This document shows, in pieces, positions 4,399 through 5,356 of a stretch of 5,356 bases of DNA (its first letter is position 1; the number at the start of each line of letters is the position of its first letter). A model generated the notes under the pieces. It was not told where the DNA came from and made no database searches. It was given only the letters and a program-made list of their open reading frames with translations. This DNA comes from an uncultured Clostridia bacterium (lineage in GTDB: Bacteria; Bacillota; Clostridia; Oscillospirales; Acutalibacteraceae), in NCBI GenBank assembly GCA_947171615.1, contig CAMVYG010000158.1, positions 1-5,356 on the forward strand, given 5' to 3'. The translations under genes and the position numbers were made by a program.

Positions 4399-4435
4399 AA
4401 AACCCCAGTAAATCTGTGGATTTACTGGGGTTTTT
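4399..4435 (+). terminator. terminator of the tRNA operon
   Basis: AAAACCCCAGTAAATC (4399-4414) pairs with GATTTACTGGGGTTTT (4419-4434) over 16 bases, loop TGTG, with a T-run ending at 4435. Confidence 0.93.
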
Positions 4436-4457
4436 CGTTATATCTTAAAGCTTCTCA

Positions 4458-4485
4458 TTTGGCAGGTAGTTTTCTACCTGCCAAA
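4458..4485 (-). terminator. hairpin overlapping the stop codon of the Nudix gene
   Basis: TTTGGCAGGTAG (4458-4469) pairs with CTACCTGCCAAA (4474-4485), a perfect 12-bp stem around TTTT. The gene's last codons and its TAG (4474-4476) form one arm on the minus strand. No T-tract follows on that strand, so it may protect the 3' end or terminate weakly; the tRNA terminator at 4399-4435 could act as the real stop. Confidence 0.5.
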
Positions 4486-4869
4486 CTGCCTTTGAATCTC
4501 CCCCAGTATCTCCACATCCGCAGGGCAAAACTCATATTCCGGAATTTCCGCCGGGGTGATCCATTTCAGGTCGTTGTGTTCCAGCAGCCTGGGTCTGCCC
4601 TGCCGGATCGCCGCATGAAAAAGCGTCAGGTGTACCATGATATCAGGATATTCGTGGACTACTTCCATGAATTCATTTGCCACTTCGACAGTGATTCCCA
4701 GCTCTTCCCGGCATTCCCGAATGAGGGCCTGCTCTTTCGATTCTCCGGGTTCCACTTTTCCACCCACAAATTCCCACAGCAAACCTCTGGCCTTGTGTGC
4801 CGGGCGCTGGCAAATCAGGAATTTGCCTTCGTCCCAAATCAGTGCCGCCACCACTTCCGTGATTTTCAT
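4474..4869 (-). CDS. MutT-like Nudix hydrolase (probable nucleotide-pool diphosphatase)
   Basis: A 131-residue cytoplasmic enzyme of the size and shape of MutT (8-oxo-dGTP diphosphatase). Opening strand KITEVVAALIWDEGKFLICQR and then KARGLLWEFVGGKVEPGES match the MutT substrate-binding region. The Nudix box G37-x5-E43-x7-R51-E52-C53-R54-E55-E56-L57-G58-I59 is complete, so it should bind metal and act. The C-terminal half has HNDLKWITPAEIPEYEFCPADVEIL, the usual MutT ending. The start is the ATG at 4869 (minus strand), with GAGGTGA about six bases upstream. It diverges from the exonuclease gene at 5016, another nucleotide-acting enzyme. The exact substrate (8-oxo-dGTP or another nucleotide) cannot be fixed from sequence alone. 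Confidence 0.93.
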   Translation of the reverse strand: MKITEVVAALIWDEGKFLICQRPAHKARGLLWEFVGGKVEPGESKEQALIRECREELGITVEVANEFMEVVHEYPDIMVHLTLFHAAIRQGRPRLLEHNDLKWITPAEIPEYEFCPADVEILGEIQRQFGR

Positions 4870-4891
4870 TCTCTCTCACCTCACTCAAATA

Positions 4892-4920
4892 AGCATATCT
4901 CACTTTCCGGCGATTGTAAA
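4892..4920 (-). promoter_or_regulatory. probable promoter of the Nudix gene
   Basis: On the minus strand: TTTACA (4915-4920), 17 bases, TATGCT (4892-4897), with the start near 4886, giving a short leader before the ribosome site. A weaker plus-strand pair TTGTAA (4914-4919) and TACACT (4937-4942), also 17 apart, could drive the divergent exonuclease gene; the two -35 boxes would overlap. Confidence 0.5.
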
Positions 4921-5015
4921 GAACACCGAAATATGATACACTCATGGTACTATCGCTCGACAACAACAAACATGGTTTTCTGGCGTGAAAAATGGTGATA
5001 AAAAGGAGGGTCAAT

Positions 5016-5356
5016 GTGAAATATATTGCCTTTGACGTGGAAACTCCCAATTCCAAAGGCGACCGCATGAGCGCCATTGGCATCACTGTGGTGGAAAACG
5101 GAATGATCCAGCGGGAGCTTTACTCCCTGGTCAATCCCGAAACCTATTTTAACCGCTTTAACGTGGAACTCACCGGCATCACTCCTGAAATGGTAGAGAA
5201 CGAGCCAACTTTCCCGCAGCTGTGGGAGAAAATTGAGCCTGTGATGTCCGGCGGACTGTTAATCGCCCACAACGCGCCTTTCGATATGTCCGTGCTGGCA
5301 AAATGTCTGCGGGCTTATGAAATTCTCTGGAAACCGGCGGTTTCCTATGCCTGCAC
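5016..5356 (+). CDS. DEDDh-family 3'-5' exonuclease, DNA polymerase III epsilon-like (3' end outside window)
   Basis: 113 codons are visible before the window ends. The N-terminus KYIAFDVET has the first exonuclease motif D7-x-E9. ELTGIT (51-56) and AHNAPFDM (84-91), with D90, form the second motif, so the metal-binding acidic residues present so far are intact; the last His and Asp lie beyond the window. It should trim DNA or RNA 3' ends, in proofreading, repair or RNA turnover. The start is GTG at 5016: AAGGAGGG (5003-5010) is five bases away. The ATG at 5014 overlaps it but is followed at once by TGA, so it cannot start this frame. It is divergent from the Nudix gene. Confidence 0.88.
   Translation, partial: MKYIAFDVETPNSKGDRMSAIGITVVENGMIQRELYSLVNPETYFNRFNVELTGITPEMVENEPTFPQLWEKIEPVMSGGLLIAHNAPFDMSVLAKCLRAYEILWKPAVSYAC

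Noticed and set aside
4673..5086. 137-codon minus-strand frame overlapping the Nudix and exonuclease genes
   Set aside because: It is a shifted-frame shadow of the Nudix gene (GSGGGTDLGRRQIPDLPAPGTQGQ) and crosses the divergent promoter region.

Overview
The window looks like chromosome from a gut-type member of the Bacillota, probably class Clostridia (Oscillospiraceae-like). The grounds are AGGAGG-type ribosome sites, sigma-A promoters, tRNA genes with an encoded CCA, and the style of the proteins (small single-span histidine kinase, AYPGG-type polysaccharide deacetylase, clostridial tyrosine recombinase). The genus is inference; no rRNA or other firm marker gene is present.

Layout. (1) 1-1243: the end of a membrane protein, probably an ABC-2 type transporter permease, followed 10 bases later by a complete sensor histidine kinase and a strong terminator. 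This is the tail of a transporter/two-component operon of the peptide-antibiotic sensing or immunity kind. (2) 1244-2330: the wreck of an integrated element. It holds a cut-off HTH regulator of 41 codons, the C-terminal catalytic part of a tyrosine recombinase broken by a stop codon, an intact 83-codon gene of unknown function, and a cluster of TTTTGATGCT repeats that could be recombinase or attachment sites. (3) 2339-2930: a 590-base gene-free array. Two extra copies of the tRNA-Trp 3' tail alternate with strong terminator-like palindromes and with four hairpins of one shape (5-bp outer stem, GGAC bulge on one side, 7-bp inner stem, ACC loop). The stem sequences differ from copy to copy but pairing is kept. 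The array ends on the intact minus-strand tRNA-Trp gene. (4) 3006-4150: the tRNA-Trp promoter, then a promoter and gene for an exported polysaccharide deacetylase. (5) 4184-4435: a consensus promoter, a leader hairpin, tRNA-Asp(GUC), tRNA-Thr(GGU) and a terminator. (6) 4458-5356: a minus-strand MutT-like Nudix hydrolase, divergent from a DEDDh 3'-5' exonuclease that runs off the window.

How it fits together. The tRNA-Trp 3' end is the kind of site tyrosine recombinases use, and a dead recombinase lies about 450 bases from the nearest tail copy. The simplest reading is repeated insertion at, or element decay next to, tRNA-Trp. The uniform tail/hairpin/terminator order and the covarying bulged hairpins suggest a repeat family with its own mode of spread. 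This array is the most novel part of the window. The rest is ordinary housekeeping.
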